NCBI RefSeq assembly: GCF_937891315.1
Contig: NZ_CALAGI010000043.1
Span: 1-47,853 of the forward strand
Direction of reading: 5' to 3'
DNA length: 47,853 nt
Source of the DNA: an uncultured Amaricoccus sp.
Lineage (GTDB): Bacteria > Pseudomonadota > Alphaproteobacteria > Rhodobacterales > Rhodobacteraceae
Part shown: positions 17,120-25,079 of the stretch, one piece after another
How positions within the stretch are numbered: the first letter of the stretch is position 1
Layout of the letters: every line of letters starts with the position of its first letter
Translations under genes and position numbers: made by a program
Notes under the pieces: model-generated
Told to the model about the DNA's origin: nothing
The model's input: only the letters and a program-made list of their open reading frames with translations
Databases searched by the model: none

Positions 17120-17695
17120 ATGCGCGCGCCGGATCCCCACTTTCTCGTCGGCCAGCTTCTGATCGCGATGCCCGGCATGGGAGATCAGCGGTTTGAGCGG
17201 ACGGTGATCTTTCTCTGCGCGCATTCCGTCGAGGGGGCGATGGGGCTGATCGTGAACAAGCCCGCGCCGGAGCTGCGGTTCGCCGACCTGCTGGAGCAGC
17301 TGAAGATCCCCGCCGGCGTCTCCGGCATGTCGGAGACACGGGTGCATTTCGGCGGGCCGGTCGAGCACGGCCGCGGCTTTGTCCTGCATTCGGCGGACTA
17401 CGACATCGACGGCGCGAGCCTGAAGGTCAGCCCGGATTTCGCCATGACGGCGACGGTCGAGGTGCTGCGCGATATTGCCAAGGGCGCGGGGCCGGAGCGG
17501 GCGCTGCTGGCCCTCGGTTATTCCGGCTGGGGTCCGGGTCAGCTCGAATCGGAGATCCAGGCGAACGGCTGGCTGACCGCGGCCGCCGAGCCCGATCTCG
17601 TCTTCGGCCAGCGCGATGCCCGCAAATGGGAGGCCGCGCTCCGCTCGCTCTCGATCGATCCTCGCCTCCTCTCCGCCGAGGGCGGCCGGGCCTGA
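17120..17695 (+). CDS. YqgE/AlgH family protein
   Basis: 191 residues matching the UPF0301 (YqgE/AlgH) family: FLVGQLLIAMPGMGDQRFER at the start, CAHSVEGAMGLIVNKP and VHFGGPVEHGRGFVLHS. The family is named for a regulator of alginate synthesis in Pseudomonas, but its biochemical function is unclear. The length is normal. The 193-base gap to the divergent DsbD-domain gene must hold its promoter. It is convergent with the Sua5-type gene, leaving only 6 bases between the stops. Confidence 0.9.
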   Translation: MRAPDPHFLVGQLLIAMPGMGDQRFERTVIFLCAHSVEGAMGLIVNKPAPELRFADLLEQLKIPAGVSGMSETRVHFGGPVEHGRGFVLHSADYDIDGASLKVSPDFAMTATVEVLRDIAKGAGPERALLALGYSGWGPGQLESEIQANGWLTAAAEPDLVFGQRDARKWEAALRSLSIDPRLLSAEGGRA

Positions 17696-17701
17696 GGGCG
17701 G

Positions 17702-18706
17702 TCAGTCCGGCAGGGTCTCGGCTGGCCAGGGCTCGCCCGGGCGGGGGGCGGCGGCGCGGCGCAGGCGGTCGTTGATGGCGAGACCGAGGCCGGTCATCGG
17801 GACCGGCGCCACCGCGATCCGCGTGACGCCGGTGCGGGTCGCGATCGTGTCCGCCTCGCGCAGGAAGGCGAAGAGATTGGCCGCCGCCTCGACGAGATCG
17901 CCGCTTGGCGAGAGATTGAGCCCGGGGCGCAACGCCGCGATCGGGCCGAAGCCGAGCCATACCTCCGCCGGTCCCGGCCCCGTCGCCTCGAGGCGCAGGC
18001 CGGCGCGCGGCGCGTAGTGCGAGAGCAGCTGGCCCGGCGCGTTCACATGCCGCAAGGCCCGGGTGTCGAGCGGCGCGCCGAGCACCGTCTCGATCACGCC
18101 GAGATCGAGCCCGCCGGGGCGGAGCAGAATGCCGGTGTCGCCGTCGAATCCGATGATGGTGGATTCAAGACCCACCTGGCAGGCGCCGCCGTCGAGCACC
18201 GCCGAGATCCGTCCGCCGAGTCCGTCGAGCACATGGTCCGCCCGGGTCGGGCTGACCGCGCCCGACGGATTGGCCGAGGGCGCGGCAAGCGGCCCGCCGA
18301 ATTCGCGCAGCAGCTGGCCCGCGAGATCATGCGCCGGTATCCGCAACGCCACGGTATCGAGGCCGGACGTGGCGAGGTCGGAGAGCCCGGCGTCGCGCCG
18401 CTTGCCGAGCACGAGGGTCAGCGGTCCGGGCCAGAGCGCCTCGGCGAGCCGGCGGGCCGGTGGGGGGAAGAACGCGATCTCCTCCGCCATGTCGAAATCC
18501 GCGACATGGACGATCAGCGGGTTGAAGGTCGGCCGCCCCTTGGCCGCGAAGACCCGCGCGACCGCCGTGTCGCTGCGCGCATCGGCGCCAAGCCCGTAGA
18601 CGGTCTCGGTCGGGAAGGCGACGAGCACATCCGCGCGCAGGAACTCGACGGCCGAGCGAATGCCGCTCGGGCTGTCGGGCAGGGTCACGGTGGTTCGGTT
18701 GGTCAA
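17702..18706 (-). CDS. L-threonylcarbamoyladenylate synthase (Sua5 type)
   Basis: 334 residues. The N-terminal YrdC domain carries PTETVYGLGADA and KGRPTFNPLIVHV (the KxRPxxxPL motif), and a C-terminal Sua5 domain of about 120 residues follows the SPTRADHV linker. The enzyme makes threonylcarbamoyl-AMP from Thr, bicarbonate and ATP for t6A37 modification of tRNAs reading ANN codons. The two-domain length identifies it as Sua5 type rather than the short TsaC. The upstream gap to the divergent acyl-CoA dehydrogenase is 134 bases. Confidence 0.93.
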   Translation of the reverse strand: MTNRTTVTLPDSPSGIRSAVEFLRADVLVAFPTETVYGLGADARSDTAVARVFAAKGRPTFNPLIVHVADFDMAEEIAFFPPPARRLAEALWPGPLTLVLGKRRDAGLSDLATSGLDTVALRIPAHDLAGQLLREFGGPLAAPSANPSGAVSPTRADHVLDGLGGRISAVLDGGACQVGLESTIIGFDGDTGILLRPGGLDLGVIETVLGAPLDTRALRHVNAPGQLLSHYAPRAGLRLEATGPGPAEVWLGFGPIAALRPGLNLSPSGDLVEAAANLFAFLREADTIATRTGVTRIAVAPVPMTGLGLAINDRLRRAAAPRPGEPWPAETLPD

Positions 18707-18840
18707 GGCGCGCTACCCGTGTCCTGCTTGTCCCCCGGCGGACCCCACTCTAGACTGGGATGCCCAAGGCAAGGGTCTAGCCGCATCCCGCGCGGCCATA
18801 AAGCCGCAAATGCCGAGCGCCGCCATCTGGAGGAAACCCG

Positions 18841-20520
18841 ATGTCCTATCGCGCCCCCGTCGCCGAGATGCGGTTCGTCATGGACCGGGTGCTGGGCGCC
18901 GGACGGCTCGCCACGACCGAGCGCTTCGCCGAGGCCTCGCCCGAGACCATCGACGCCATCCTGGGCGAGGCGGCGAAGCTGAGCGAGGATGTGCTGGCAC
19001 CCTTGCGCCGGGCGGGCGACCTGGAGCCGGCGCGGCTCGAAAACGGGGTGGTGCGGGCGACGCCGGGTTTCGCGGCCGCCTATCGCGCCATCGCCGACGG
19101 TGGTTGGGTCGGGATGACGGCCGCGCCGGAGCATGGCGGAATGGGCCTGCCCGTGACCCTGCTCACCTGCGTCAACGAGATGATGGCGAGCGCCAACATG
19201 GCACTGTCGCTCTGCCCGCTGCTGTCGCTCGGCCAGATCGAGGCGCTGAGCGCGCATGGCGACGCGGCGCTGAAGGCGCTTTATCTGCCGCGGCTGGTGG
19301 CCGGGGACTGGACCGGCACCATGAACCTGACCGAGCCGCAGGCGGGCTCGGACGTCGGCGCGGTGCGCACCCGGGCCGAGCCGACGGGCGACGGCGCCTA
19401 CGCGGTCAGCGGCACGAAGATCTTCATCTCCTGGGGCGACCACGACATCGCGGAGAACATCTGCCATCTGGTGCTCGCCCGCCTGCCCGGCGCGGCGGCG
19501 GGGACCAAGGGCATCTCGCTCTTCCTGGTGCCGAAGTTCCTGCCCGACGCCGAGGGGCGGCCGGGCGCCGCCAACGGCGCGCGGGCGGTGTCGATCGAGC
19601 ACAAGATGGGGCTGCACGGCAGCCCGACCTGCGTGATGGAGTTCGAGGGCGCGCGGGGCTGGATGGTCGGCGCGCCGGGTGGCGGCATGGCGGCGATGTT
19701 CACCATGATGAACAACGCCCGGCTCGGGGTCGGCGTCGAGGGCCTCGCGCAGGCCGAGGCGGCGTATCAGGCCGCGCTCGCCTTCGCCGGCGAGCGCCGG
19801 CAGGGGCGGACGCCGCTGCCCGGGGTCGAGACGATCCTCGGCCACGCGGACGTGCGGCGGATGCTCGCCACCATGGCGGCGCTGACCGCGACGGCGCGGG
19901 CGATCTGCCTCGACTGCGCCCTGTCGCTCGATCTGGCCGCGGCGGGCGAGGGGGCGGACTGGTCGGCGCGGGCGGCGTTCCTGACGCCGATCGCCAAGGC
20001 CTTCGGCACCGACACCGGCTGCGAGGTCGCGGCGCTCGCCACCCAGGTCTTCGGCGGCATGGGCTATGTCGAGGAGACGGGCGTGGCGCAATACTACCGC
20101 GACGTGCGCGTGACCGCGATCTACGAAGGCACCAACGGCATCCAGGCGATGGACATGGTCGGGCGCAAGTTGACGGACGGCGGCGCGGCGGCGCGCGCGC
20201 TGCTGGCCGCGGTCGCCGAGACGGCGGCCGCCGCCGGTGCGAAGGGCACGGCGCTGGCGCGCGCGGCGGCGGAGGTCGGGCGGGCGACGGACTGGATGGC
20301 GGCGGCGGAGCCAAACGACCGTTTCGCCGGCGCGTCGCCCTATCTGCGGGCCTTCGCCCTGACCCTCGGCGGTCACTATCTGCTGAAAGCCGCGCTCGCC
20401 GATCCGACCCGCGAGCCGCTGGCGCTGTTCCACCTGCGCCAGCTTCTGCCGCAGGCCGGGGCCCTCTGCGCCGCCGCCACCGAAGGCGCGGCGCCGCTCT
20501 ATGCGATCGCGATGGCTTGA
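18841..20520 (+). CDS. acyl-CoA dehydrogenase, DmdC-like large form
   Basis: 559 residues, longer than the usual 380-residue enzymes because of an extra C-terminal domain (about residue 450 onward). The flavin/substrate signature reads TMNLTEPQAGSDVG, and the catalytic base is Glu429 in AIYEGTNGIQAMD. This architecture is shared by DmdC, 3-(methylmercapto)propionyl-CoA dehydrogenase of the DMSP demethylation pathway, and by related long-chain enzymes. No dmdA, dmdB or dmdD is nearby, so the substrate is open. GGAGGAAA precedes the ATG at 18841. It is convergent with uspA, 6 bases apart. Confidence 0.9.
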   Translation: MSYRAPVAEMRFVMDRVLGAGRLATTERFAEASPETIDAILGEAAKLSEDVLAPLRRAGDLEPARLENGVVRATPGFAAAYRAIADGGWVGMTAAPEHGGMGLPVTLLTCVNEMMASANMALSLCPLLSLGQIEALSAHGDAALKALYLPRLVAGDWTGTMNLTEPQAGSDVGAVRTRAEPTGDGAYAVSGTKIFISWGDHDIAENICHLVLARLPGAAAGTKGISLFLVPKFLPDAEGRPGAANGARAVSIEHKMGLHGSPTCVMEFEGARGWMVGAPGGGMAAMFTMMNNARLGVGVEGLAQAEAAYQAALAFAGERRQGRTPLPGVETILGHADVRRMLATMAALTATARAICLDCALSLDLAAAGEGADWSARAAFLTPIAKAFGTDTGCEVAALATQVFGGMGYVEETGVAQYYRDVRVTAIYEGTNGIQAMDMVGRKLTDGGAAARALLAAVAETAAAAGAKGTALARAAAEVGRATDWMAAAEPNDRFAGASPYLRAFALTLGGHYLLKAALADPTREPLALFHLRQLLPQAGALCAAATEGAAPLYAIAMA

Positions 20521-20526
20521 GCGGGA

Positions 20527-20982
20527 TCAGGTGACGGCGATGATTTCCTCGGTGGTCATCGCGCCGGGAACGATGGTGATCGGGACATGCATCTCGCTCA
20601 TCCGCCGGCCGGTCAGGGCGGCGACCAGCGGATCCGGGCCCTTCTCGGCGCCGGCTCCGAGTACCAGCACGCCGATCTCCGGATCCGATTTCACATGGGC
20701 GATCACTTCCTCGATCTTGTCGCCCTCGCGGATGGCGAGGGTCGGCGTGACGCCCTCGCGCTTCTCCATCCGGCTCTTGAAGATCTGGAAATGCGCCTCG
20801 ATCTTCTCGCGCGCCTCGGCGCGCATGACGTCGGCGACGCCCATGAAGACCTGGAATTCCTCCGGTGAGACAATCGCCAGCATCTCGACTCCGCCGCCGG
20901 TCTTGGACGCGCGGATCGCGGCGTAGCGCATCGCGTTCAGCATCTCGGGCGTGTCGTCGAGAATGATCAGGAACTTGCGCAA
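20527..20982 (-). CDS. universal stress protein, UspA family
   Basis: 151 residues. It begins RKFLIILDDTPEMLNAMRYA, has the alternating strand/helix pattern of UspA, and the ATP-loop-like segment VLVLGAGAEKGPDPLVAALTG near residue 115, a partial GxxG-x9-GS/T motif. The TTG at 20982 is chosen as start because GGGGGA lies 5 bases upstream and the first beta strand follows at once; there is no ATG in a suitable place. The role is probably stress or nucleotide sensing. It lies downstream of trpS on the same strand but 560 bases away, so it is probably transcribed separately. Confidence 0.85.
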   Translation of the reverse strand: MRKFLIILDDTPEMLNAMRYAAIRASKTGGGVEMLAIVSPEEFQVFMGVADVMRAEAREKIEAHFQIFKSRMEKREGVTPTLAIREGDKIEEVIAHVKSDPEIGVLVLGAGAEKGPDPLVAALTGRRMSEMHVPITIVPGAMTTEEIIAVT

Positions 20983-21544
20983 GATGGTCCCCCGGACGTG
21001 TTCGGGGGGATCATTGGGGATGGGGAGGGAATGTGCAACCGGGTTGGGGGAAGGACGGGAGTTGAGGCAAGACGAGTGCCTTGCGTCGCACAGGGACGAC
21101 ACGGACGCCACCCGCACGCGACCTGCGACTAGGTCGCGTTGGTATGCCTATGGGCCGGCAAATGATCGATTACCGTTTGCTGCACGTCCGGCTCCCGGAA
21201 GTAGTAAATACGCAAGCAGCGCATCGGATTATGACGGTTTCCACCGTTCTTCACGGGTTGATAGACTTCATGGCGTCGGCCTTGCCAAATCGTCTCGTAT
21301 GTGTCTCCACCGCGATACGCGTTAAAAACTCCTTACGGGATGGGTTCATCTTTGGTGCTCCCTCCTCCCCAGAGAACGGGAAAGGGTCAGAGTGAATTTT
21401 TGGTATTGGGAACAAGTATATGGTGAAAAATGAACCCCGTTCCAGTCACGCTGTATGGGTCAACCGGAAAATGCCAGCGGCGGAAACGTGTTTTGGCGCG
21501 GGCGTGGGTTCGCGGACCCTCCGTGGTCCATGCAATGCCGGCCC
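20983..21544. other. 562-base low-GC intergenic region between trpS and uspA
   Basis: GC content drops clearly in 21140-21480 compared with everything around it, which suggests acquired DNA or a relic. It holds a perfect 9 bp hairpin (ACGCGACCT at 21116-21124, 6-base loop, AGGTCGCGT at 21131-21139), a smaller one at about 21234-21247, and a micro-ORF with a strong ribosome site (listed separately). On the minus strand, a second open frame from about 21329 down to a TAG near 21137 reads like protein (segments IWQGRRHEVYQPVKNGG and RIYYFREPDVQQ) but has no start codon. It may be a decayed gene. Confidence 0.5.
21251..21349 (-). CDS. possible 32-residue micro-ORF in the low-GC gap
   Basis: ATG 21349 is preceded by GGGGAGGAGGGAG eight bases upstream, one of the strongest ribosome sites in the window. 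The peptide starts MNPSRKEFLTRIAVE, is basic and ends INP. I do not recognise it. An overlapping minus-strand frame without a start continues for about 60 codons and looks protein-like, so this may be the first part of a frameshifted gene rather than a real micro-protein. Base composition differs from the neighbours. Confidence 0.35.
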   Translation of the reverse strand: MNPSRKEFLTRIAVETHTRRFGKADAMKSINP

Positions 21545-22561
21545 CTACCGCCCCGCCAGCCCGACGATCTCATAGGTCCGCGCCACGATCGGCGTCGCGA
21601 TCGCGTTCGCCCGCTCCGCGCCGGCGGCGAGCAGGCGGTCGATTTCCGCCGGGTCGGCCATCAACTCGCCCATCCGCGCGCTGATCGGCGACAGATGGGC
21701 GACGGCGAGATCGGCCAGCGCCGGCTTGAAGTCCGAGAAGGCGCGGCCGGCGAAGGCGGCGACCACCTGGTCCGGCGTCTCGCCGGCGAGCGCGGCGTAG
21801 ATGCTGACGAGATTGCGCGCCTCCGGTCGCCCGGCGAGGCCGGCGTAGGTCTCGGGCAGGGGTTCGGCATCGGTGCGGGCCTTGCGGATCTTTGTCGCGA
21901 TCGCGTCGGCGTCGTCGGTCAGGTTGATCCGGCTCATGTCCGACGGGTCGGACTTCGACATCTTCTTGGTGCCGTCGCGCAAGGACATGACGCGGGTGGC
22001 GACGCCCTCGATCACCGGCTCGGTGATCGGGAAGAAATCCGTGCCATAGTCGTGGTTGAACTTCATCGCGATGTCGCGGGTTAACTCGATATGCTGTTTC
22101 TGGTCCTCGCCGACGGGCACGTGGGTGGCGTGATAGAGCAGGATGTCGGCGGCCATCAGCGCCGGATAGGCGAGCAGGCCGAGCGAGGAGTTTTCCGCGT
22201 TCTTGCCCGCCTTGTCCTTGAACTGGCTCATCCGGTACATCCAGCCGATACGGGCGACGCAGTTGAAGATCCAGGCGAGCTGCGCATGGCCGGGCACGGC
22301 CGACTGGGCGAAGAGAATCGACTTTTCCGGGTCGATGCCGCTCGCGATATAGGCGGCGGCGAGTTCGCGCGTGGCGTTGCGCAGTTTGGCCGGATCCTGC
22401 CAGACCGTGATCGCGTGCAGATCGACGATGCAATAGAGCGTCTCGTGGCTCACCTGCATCTCGGCGAAGCGCCGCAGCGCGCCGAGATAGTTGCCGAGCG
22501 TGAGATTGCCCGACGGCTGGATGCCGGAAAAGACGCGGGGCTGGAACCTGGCCTCGGCCAT
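21545..22561 (-). CDS. trpS: tryptophanyl-tRNA synthetase
   Basis: 338 residues, class I. The HIGH-like motif is in SGIQPSGNLTLGNYLGALRR near residue 15, and KMSKS is in DGTKKMSKSDPSD near residue 200, both intact. It charges tRNA-Trp in the cytoplasm. ATG 22561 is chosen because it begins MAEARFQPRVFSGIQPSG, normal for the family; the same frame runs far upstream through murJ antisense-like sequence and is not used. It lies 65 bases downstream of murJ on the same strand and is probably co-transcribed. Confidence 0.96.
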   Translation of the reverse strand: MAEARFQPRVFSGIQPSGNLTLGNYLGALRRFAEMQVSHETLYCIVDLHAITVWQDPAKLRNATRELAAAYIASGIDPEKSILFAQSAVPGHAQLAWIFNCVARIGWMYRMSQFKDKAGKNAENSSLGLLAYPALMAADILLYHATHVPVGEDQKQHIELTRDIAMKFNHDYGTDFFPITEPVIEGVATRVMSLRDGTKKMSKSDPSDMSRINLTDDADAIATKIRKARTDAEPLPETYAGLAGRPEARNLVSIYAALAGETPDQVVAAFAGRAFSDFKPALADLAVAHLSPISARMGELMADPAEIDRLLAAGAERANAIATPIVARTYEIVGLAGR

Positions 22562-22626
22562 GGCGGGATCTCCGGGAGGCGGATGAATGGGGCGCCTTAT
22601 CGCCGCTCCGCCGGCGCGCGTCAACG

Positions 22627-24207
22627 TCACCCGCCGCGCCGCATCGCCGCGCGCGCGTCGGCGAGGCGCAGCGCCCCGGTGGCGAGCACGGCGAGGCCGT
22701 AGCTCGCCATCCCGGCGAGAACGAGCAGGACAAGCGCCGGATAGCGCAGCGTCGGGGTGACGAGCCAGTCGCCAAGCAGATGCTCGGCGCCGATCAGCGC
22801 GGCGGTCATCACGAGGCAGGAGATCAGCAGCCGCGGCATCGCCCGGGCGAGGCGGGCGTCGATCGCCGCCGCCCCGTCCATGCCGCGGGTGCCGAGCCAG
22901 AGCTGCGCGAGCATGGTCCAGCCGGCGATGGTGGTGCCGAGCGCCGCGGCCGAGAAGCCGATGAGGGGCGAGAGGCCGAGGGCGATGACCGCGTTCACGA
23001 TCATCGCGTGGACGGCGAAGCGGAAGGGCGAGCGGGTATCCTCGCGCGCGTAATAGACCGGCGAGATCACCTTCTGCATGACGAAGGCGGGCAGGCCCGC
23101 GCCGTAGATCGCGACTGCGAGCGCCGTCGGCCAGGTGTCGGCCGGATCGAAGGCGCCGCGCTGAAAGAGCACGGCGACGATGGGAACCGGGATCACCATC
23201 AGCGCGAAGGCGGCGGGCAGGGTCAAGGCGAGGGTGAATTCGGTGGCGCGGTTGATTGCGTCGCGTCCACCCTGGACGTCGCCCGCCTTCAATCGTCGCG
23301 AGAGATCGGGCAGCAGCACGACGCCGATCGCGATGCCGACGACGCCGAGTGGCAGCTGGTAGAGTCGGTCGGCATAGGAGAGCCAGGCGACCGCGCCGTC
23401 GAAGAACGAACCGACCTGCCGGCCGACGAGCAGATTGATCTGCACCACGCCCCCGGCGAGCAGGGCCGGGGTCGCGACCACCGCGAGCCGGCGCATCTCG
23501 GGTGTAAGGCGCGGCCAGCGCGGCCGGACCGGGAAGCCGATCCGCGCGCAGCCCCACCAGACGAGCGCGAGCTGTGCGACGCCGGCGACCGGCACCGACC
23601 AGATCTGCCAGAGGCCGATATTTCCGTCCGTCCAGTCGCCGATCAGCAGGAAGGCGATCATCACGACGTTCATCAGGATCGGCGCCGCCGCCGCCAGAGC
23701 GAAGCGGCCGAACGAGTTCAGCACACCGGACAGGAGCGCGGTCAGGGAGATGAAGAGGATATAGGGGAAGGCGATCCGCCCGTGCTCCACCGAGAGCGTG
23801 AAACGCTCGTCCCCGGCGAAGCCGCTCGCCATCGCGAGCACCAGCCACGGCATCAGCAGCTGGCCGATCAGCACGAAGACGATGAGCACGCTTCCAAGCC
23901 CGGACAGCGCGTCGCGGGCGAATTCCTCGGCATCCTCGCCCGCTTCGAGCTTCTTGGCGAACATCGGCACGAAGGCGAGGTTGAACGCGCCCTCGGCGAA
24001 GAAGCGGCGGAACATGTTCGGCAGGGTGAAGGCGATGAGGAATGCCTGCGCCACCGGCCCGGTGCCGAGATAGGCGGCCATCATGATGTCGCGCGCGAGC
24101 CCGAGCACGCGGCTGATCAGTGTCCAGGAGCCGACCGCGAGGAACGCGGGCAGCAGCCGGATGCCGCGCCCCGGCGCCGGGGCGGCTGGTTTCGGGGCGA
24201 GCGTCAT
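22627..24207 (-). CDS. murJ: lipid II flippase MurJ
   Basis: 526 residues, about 14 hydrophobic helices, of the MATE-like MviN family. The N-terminal region has the conserved LISRVLGLARDIMMAAYLGT and MFRRFFAEGAFNLAFVPMF segments, which contain the Arg and Glu residues that line the MurJ cavity. MurJ translocates lipid II for peptidoglycan synthesis and is normally essential. ATG 24207 gives the usual start. trpS follows on the same strand. The upstream 174-base gap is shared with the divergent small TM/XRE cassette. Confidence 0.95.
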   Translation of the reverse strand: MTLAPKPAAPAPGRGIRLLPAFLAVGSWTLISRVLGLARDIMMAAYLGTGPVAQAFLIAFTLPNMFRRFFAEGAFNLAFVPMFAKKLEAGEDAEEFARDALSGLGSVLIVFVLIGQLLMPWLVLAMASGFAGDERFTLSVEHGRIAFPYILFISLTALLSGVLNSFGRFALAAAAPILMNVVMIAFLLIGDWTDGNIGLWQIWSVPVAGVAQLALVWWGCARIGFPVRPRWPRLTPEMRRLAVVATPALLAGGVVQINLLVGRQVGSFFDGAVAWLSYADRLYQLPLGVVGIAIGVVLLPDLSRRLKAGDVQGGRDAINRATEFTLALTLPAAFALMVIPVPIVAVLFQRGAFDPADTWPTALAVAIYGAGLPAFVMQKVISPVYYAREDTRSPFRFAVHAMIVNAVIALGLSPLIGFSAAALGTTIAGWTMLAQLWLGTRGMDGAAAIDARLARAMPRLLISCLVMTAALIGAEHLLGDWLVTPTLRYPALVLLVLAGMASYGLAVLATGALRLADARAAMRRGG

Positions 24208-24304
24208 GGCGCGGGTGGTGGCAGATCAACGCGGAATTGGCAATGCCGCCCGCCGGCTCGACGCGCGGCTCCCGCCCGGTCGTAACTCCAACTTGACTCC
24301 GGCC

Positions 24305-24333
24305 TTGAAAAGTAGCGCCGTTGGCGCTATTTT
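24305..24333 (+). promoter_or_regulatory. promoter with 17 bp palindromic operator in its spacer
   Basis: TTGAAA at 24305-24310 and TATTTT at 24328-24333 are separated by exactly 17 bases. The spacer is occupied by a perfect palindrome: TAGCGCC (24313-24319), GTT, GGCGCTA (24323-24329). It lies about 50 bases upstream of the small TM gene, whose partner is an XRE regulator, so an autoregulatory operator is the natural reading. A terminator for a transcript entering from the left is the alternative, since the stem is followed by TTTT. Confidence 0.55.
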
Positions 24334-24381
24334 CGAAGATGTCGAAGGGCAATGAAGCCCGCCAGCCACTGGAGGAGCGAC

Positions 24382-24549
24382 ATGACCCAGGCCGAGCAGA
24401 ACATCGCCGACGACAAGATGCGTGCCGAGATCGCGAAGCTTCTTGCAGAGACGAAGCAGATAAGCCTCAACACCTTCCTTGCTCCGTTCCTCGCCGCTGC
24501 CGGCGTAATGGGTGCCACGGCGGCCTTGGTGAAGATCTTCCTCGGATGA
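24382..24549 (+). CDS. small single-TM protein, partner of XRE regulator
   Basis: 55 residues. A charged N-terminal half (MTQAEQNIADDKMRAEIAKL) is followed by a hydrophobic segment (FLAPFLAAAGVMGATAALV) at about 31-50 and ends KIFLG. ATG 24382 follows GGAGGAG at 5 bases; the in-frame ATG further upstream has no ribosome site. I do not recognise the family. The stop codon overlaps the next ATG (ATGA at 24546-24549), so the peptide and the XRE protein are translationally coupled. The arrangement resembles small membrane toxin or holin-like peptides with a regulator, but there is no direct evidence of toxicity. Confidence 0.7.
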   Translation: MTQAEQNIADDKMRAEIAKLLAETKQISLNTFLAPFLAAAGVMGATAALVKIFLG

Positions 24550-24761
24550 GTCCGGAGGAGTTCAAGGACGCCCGGCACGAGCTGGGCCTTACCCAGTCGG
24601 AGCTCGGGGCTATCCTCGACACGGCACCCCAGACGATCCGCAAATGGGAAATGGCCGGCGAGCGCTCCACCGCGCGCAGCGTCAATCCGGTGGCGGCCCG
24701 CGCCATGAACTGGTTCCTCTCCGGCTTCAGGCCACCCGAGTGGCCGGATAGGCAGCCATGA
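24546..24761 (+). CDS. XRE/HTH-type DNA-binding protein
   Basis: 71 residues, almost entirely one helix-turn-helix: EFKDARHELGLTQSELGAIL, then DTAPQTIRKWEMAGERS, the Cro/C1 pattern also found in YiaG-like regulators. The C-terminus has a short conserved tail (AMNWFLSGFRPPEWP). It is coupled to the upstream TM peptide and follows the palindromic promoter, which suggests that it represses its own operon. Similar short XRE proteins are carried by prophages, integrative elements and toxin-antitoxin pairs, but no other mobile gene is adjacent. Confidence 0.8.
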   Translation: MSPEEFKDARHELGLTQSELGAILDTAPQTIRKWEMAGERSTARSVNPVAARAMNWFLSGFRPPEWPDRQP

Positions 24762-25079
24762 AGGATGCTCGGCGCGAATATTAATGTTCGCGAGCAGTGT
24801 CGCGGCCGGCGATCTCAGCTATCGCTTTTGCGTTCAGATTTCAGGGTGTTGCGGGGTCCTGCGCCCGCGATGACTTCGCAGGTGTGTCCCACCACACGGA
24901 ATGCGTCACCTTTGGCGGGGCCCTTCGTCCTGCCCGACAGGAATTCTGCCAATATGAAACTGGAAGGTGGCACAGGGGCGGCGTGATCTCACAGGGCTTC
25001 CGGCGCACTGGAGGGCTGAGCCCCGGGTCAGCGAAGGGGTGAGGAGGGCGCGCGCCGCGTGGCGGCGGGGGGCGGCGCG
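24762..25079. other. 318-base gap between convergent XRE and pgeF genes
   Basis: No gene recognised. An imperfect inverted repeat at about 24766-24794 (CGCGAA, 8 AT-rich bases, TTCGCG) is a likely terminator for the XRE cassette. The right half is copy A of a ~130 bp repeat (separate entry). Confidence 0.6.
24911..25040 (+). repeat. ~130 bp intergenic repeat, copy A
   Basis: Matches 32961-33090 in two blocks. The first 57 bases start CTTTGGCGGGG and contain GGAATTCTGCCAATATGAAA, identical in both copies. The last ~46 bases contain CACTGGAGGGCTGAGCCCCG and GGTCAGCGA. The middle ~30 bases diverge. Both copies lie between convergent genes. It does not resemble an insertion sequence and codes for nothing convincing. 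Confidence 0.8.

Noticed and set aside
20983..21544. Possible tRNA or other stable RNA in the low-GC gap
   Set aside because: No cloverleaf, CCA end or conserved RNA motif could be drawn; only small isolated hairpins.
22562..24352. Fusion-like frame joining trpS to a region opposite/over murJ
   Set aside because: The sequence before MAEARFQPRVFSG has no family features and is out of frame with murJ, which is itself complete.
24765..24986. 73-codon frame covering repeat copy A
   Set aside because: No ribosome site; part of the frame is simply the intergenic repeat, and copy B does not keep it open in the same form.
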